45,658 bases of DNA from Nitrosomonas sp. (GTDB lineage: Bacteria; Pseudomonadota; Gammaproteobacteria; Burkholderiales; Nitrosomonadaceae): NCBI RefSeq assembly GCF_019752415.1, contig NZ_JAIEME010000019.1:1-45658 (forward strand). Reading direction: 5' to 3'. The stretch's first letter is position 1. Every line of letters starts with the position of its first letter. The position numbers and the translations under genes were made by a program. Below, one piece after another: positions 44,707 through 45,658 of this stretch. The notes under the pieces were generated by a model. That model was not told the origin of the DNA, did no database searches, and saw only the letters and a program-made list of their open reading frames with translations.

Positions 44707-45658
44707 CCAATTTGACGGACATTTTTTCATGGAGTCGAGTGAGTCTCGACCTGTGAAAGCGGATTGCAGTTTATCGCGATTTTATTTTTCTCATTCAGTT
44801 TTCTCTCAAAATTGTTTGGTGATAAGTATCCCAGCCCGGAATGCCTGCGAGTTGGGTTGTACCATGACTCGATCCAGGTGAATATGGCTAACCTTGCTTC
44901 AGTTTTATTTTTCCAGGAGCGCCTATCGATCAATTCACATTCTAGGCTGGCAAAAAAGCTTTCAGCCATCGCATTGTCGTAAGCATCCCCCACACTGCCC
45001 ATGGAGGGACGCACACCCATTTCCCTGCATCGCTTGCCGAACTCAACACTGGTGTATTGACTGCCCTGATCGCTGTGGTGAATCACTTTGCCCGGTTTAC
45101 GAGTGATTAACGCCATGTTCAACGCACTGATTACCAGGCTTGTTGTCATGGTTTCACCGAAAGACCAGCCCACTACCTTACGGCTGAATACATCGATGAC
45201 CACGGCTAGGTACAAAAATCCTGCCCAGGTAGGAATGTAAGTCATGTCCGCAACCCATAGTTGATTGATGCTAGCTGCCTTGAAATGACGTTGCACTAAA
45301 TCCGGTGCAGGGCGGTCACGCTTATTCCGATGAGTCGTGATCACAAAGCTTCGCCTGCGACTCACCCCTTTAATTCCAGCTTCACGCATCAACCTGCCTA
45401 CGCGCTTATGATTGACCCTGACTCCACGATCGGCTAATTCAACGGTAATGCGGGGGCGGCCATACGTACAATCGCTTGTACGGTATATAGCCATGATCTG
45501 CTCGATCAATCGACAGTTGGTAATGGCCCGTCGGTTGGGTGTGCGTTTTGCCCAGTCATAGTAACCGCTGTGCGATACACCGAGTGTCTCACATAGAACA
45601 CGAGCCGGAAATTGGGCCCGGTTTGCCTTGATTAATTGGTACACCTTTCCCATCAATC
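44703..45658 (-). mobile_element. IS3-family insertion sequence, running off the right edge
   Basis: The left boundary is placed near 44703, where the older IS3 relic breaks off and TTGTCCCAATTTGACGGAC begins. The orfB transposase ends 24 bases inside. The other terminus and orfA lie beyond the window, so terminal repeats and target duplication cannot be checked. Confidence 0.75.
44727..45654 (-). CDS. IS3-family transposase OrfB (DDE integrase core)
   Basis: About 308 residues are visible. The start of the frame is near the window edge (TTG 45656, ATG 45653), and in IS3 elements the enzyme is made by frameshifting from orfA, which is off the window. The N-terminal part is ANRAQFPARVLCETLGVSHS and GYYDWAKR. 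The HTH_21-like RPRITVELADRGVRVNHKRVG follows. The catalytic triad is intact: WVADMTYI (Asp), HHSDQGSQYTS (Asp), and NAMAESFFASLE (Glu). The C-terminus ends after YNPTRRHSGLGYLSP and a tail. It appears potentially active. Confidence 0.9.

Noticed and set aside
1-45658. CRISPR arrays, tRNA and rRNA genes
   Set aside because: No regularly spaced repeats beyond two-copy or short tandem repeats were seen, and no cloverleaf or rRNA sequence was recognised by eye; a tRNA scan could still find one I missed.

Overview
The window looks like a chromosomal segment of a betaproteobacterium, most likely an ammonia oxidiser of the Nitrosomonas type. This is inferred from protein resemblance, from the gene sets (lptD-surA-pdxA-ksgA; an IscR-led SUF operon; earP-efp with an arginine-type EF-P; pepA next to holC and valS) and from the low-to-moderate GC appearance. 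No rRNA, tRNA, CRISPR array or replication origin was recognised.

Layout. 1-2.2 kb: a broken nuclease-like gene and an unrecognised lipoprotein. 2.3-7.7 kb, minus strand: an envelope and housekeeping cluster in the order lptD, surA, pdxA, rsmA/ksgA. 8.1-15.3 kb, plus strand: iscR behind two IscR type-1-like boxes that overlap a near-consensus promoter, then an A-type carrier, sufB, sufC, sufD, sufS, sufU and a Nfu-type carrier, closed by a bidirectional hairpin terminator. 15.3-17.1 kb, minus strand: efp and its rhamnosyltransferase earP. 17.2-21.8 kb: a DUF4126/SHOCT membrane protein, a universal stress protein, a lipoprotein/SH3 gene split by one in-frame stop, a membrane diguanylate cyclase, and a group III truncated haemoglobin overlapping it. 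22-24.5 kb: NAD-malic enzyme and serB. 24.5-25.4 kb: a dead IS30-type element with recognisable terminal inverted repeats. 25.4-32.6 kb: an HDOD-GGDEF protein divergent from pepA, holC, a small acidic protein and valS. 32.6-33.5 kb: intergenic space with two transposase relics. 33.5-38.4 kb: a GAF/HD-GYP protein, a DAACS symporter, hemF and aroC. 38.5-40.3 kb: an accessory patch with an IS481-type relic and three small orphan genes. 40.4-43.8 kb: a DUF2130 coiled-coil protein, a divergent PRMT-like methyltransferase and a PEP-CTERM exported protein. 44.3-45.7 kb: a possible toxin tail fragment, an old plus-strand IS3 relic, and a minus-strand IS3 element that cuts into it and runs off the window.

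How the genes work together. The SUF block is a self-contained, iron-sulfur-autoregulated assembly line. EarP modifies EF-P at Arg32 to relieve ribosome stalling. Three separate c-di-GMP proteins (two GGDEF, one HD-GYP) indicate signalling, one of them overlapping an oxygen/NO-type globin. The right quarter is the most plastic part. I saw no clear new multi-gene system. The best candidates for a second look are the globin/diguanylate cyclase pair, the DUF2130/methyltransferase divergent pair, the small orphan genes at 39.6-40.3 kb, and the 72-bp nested inverted repeat after pepA.
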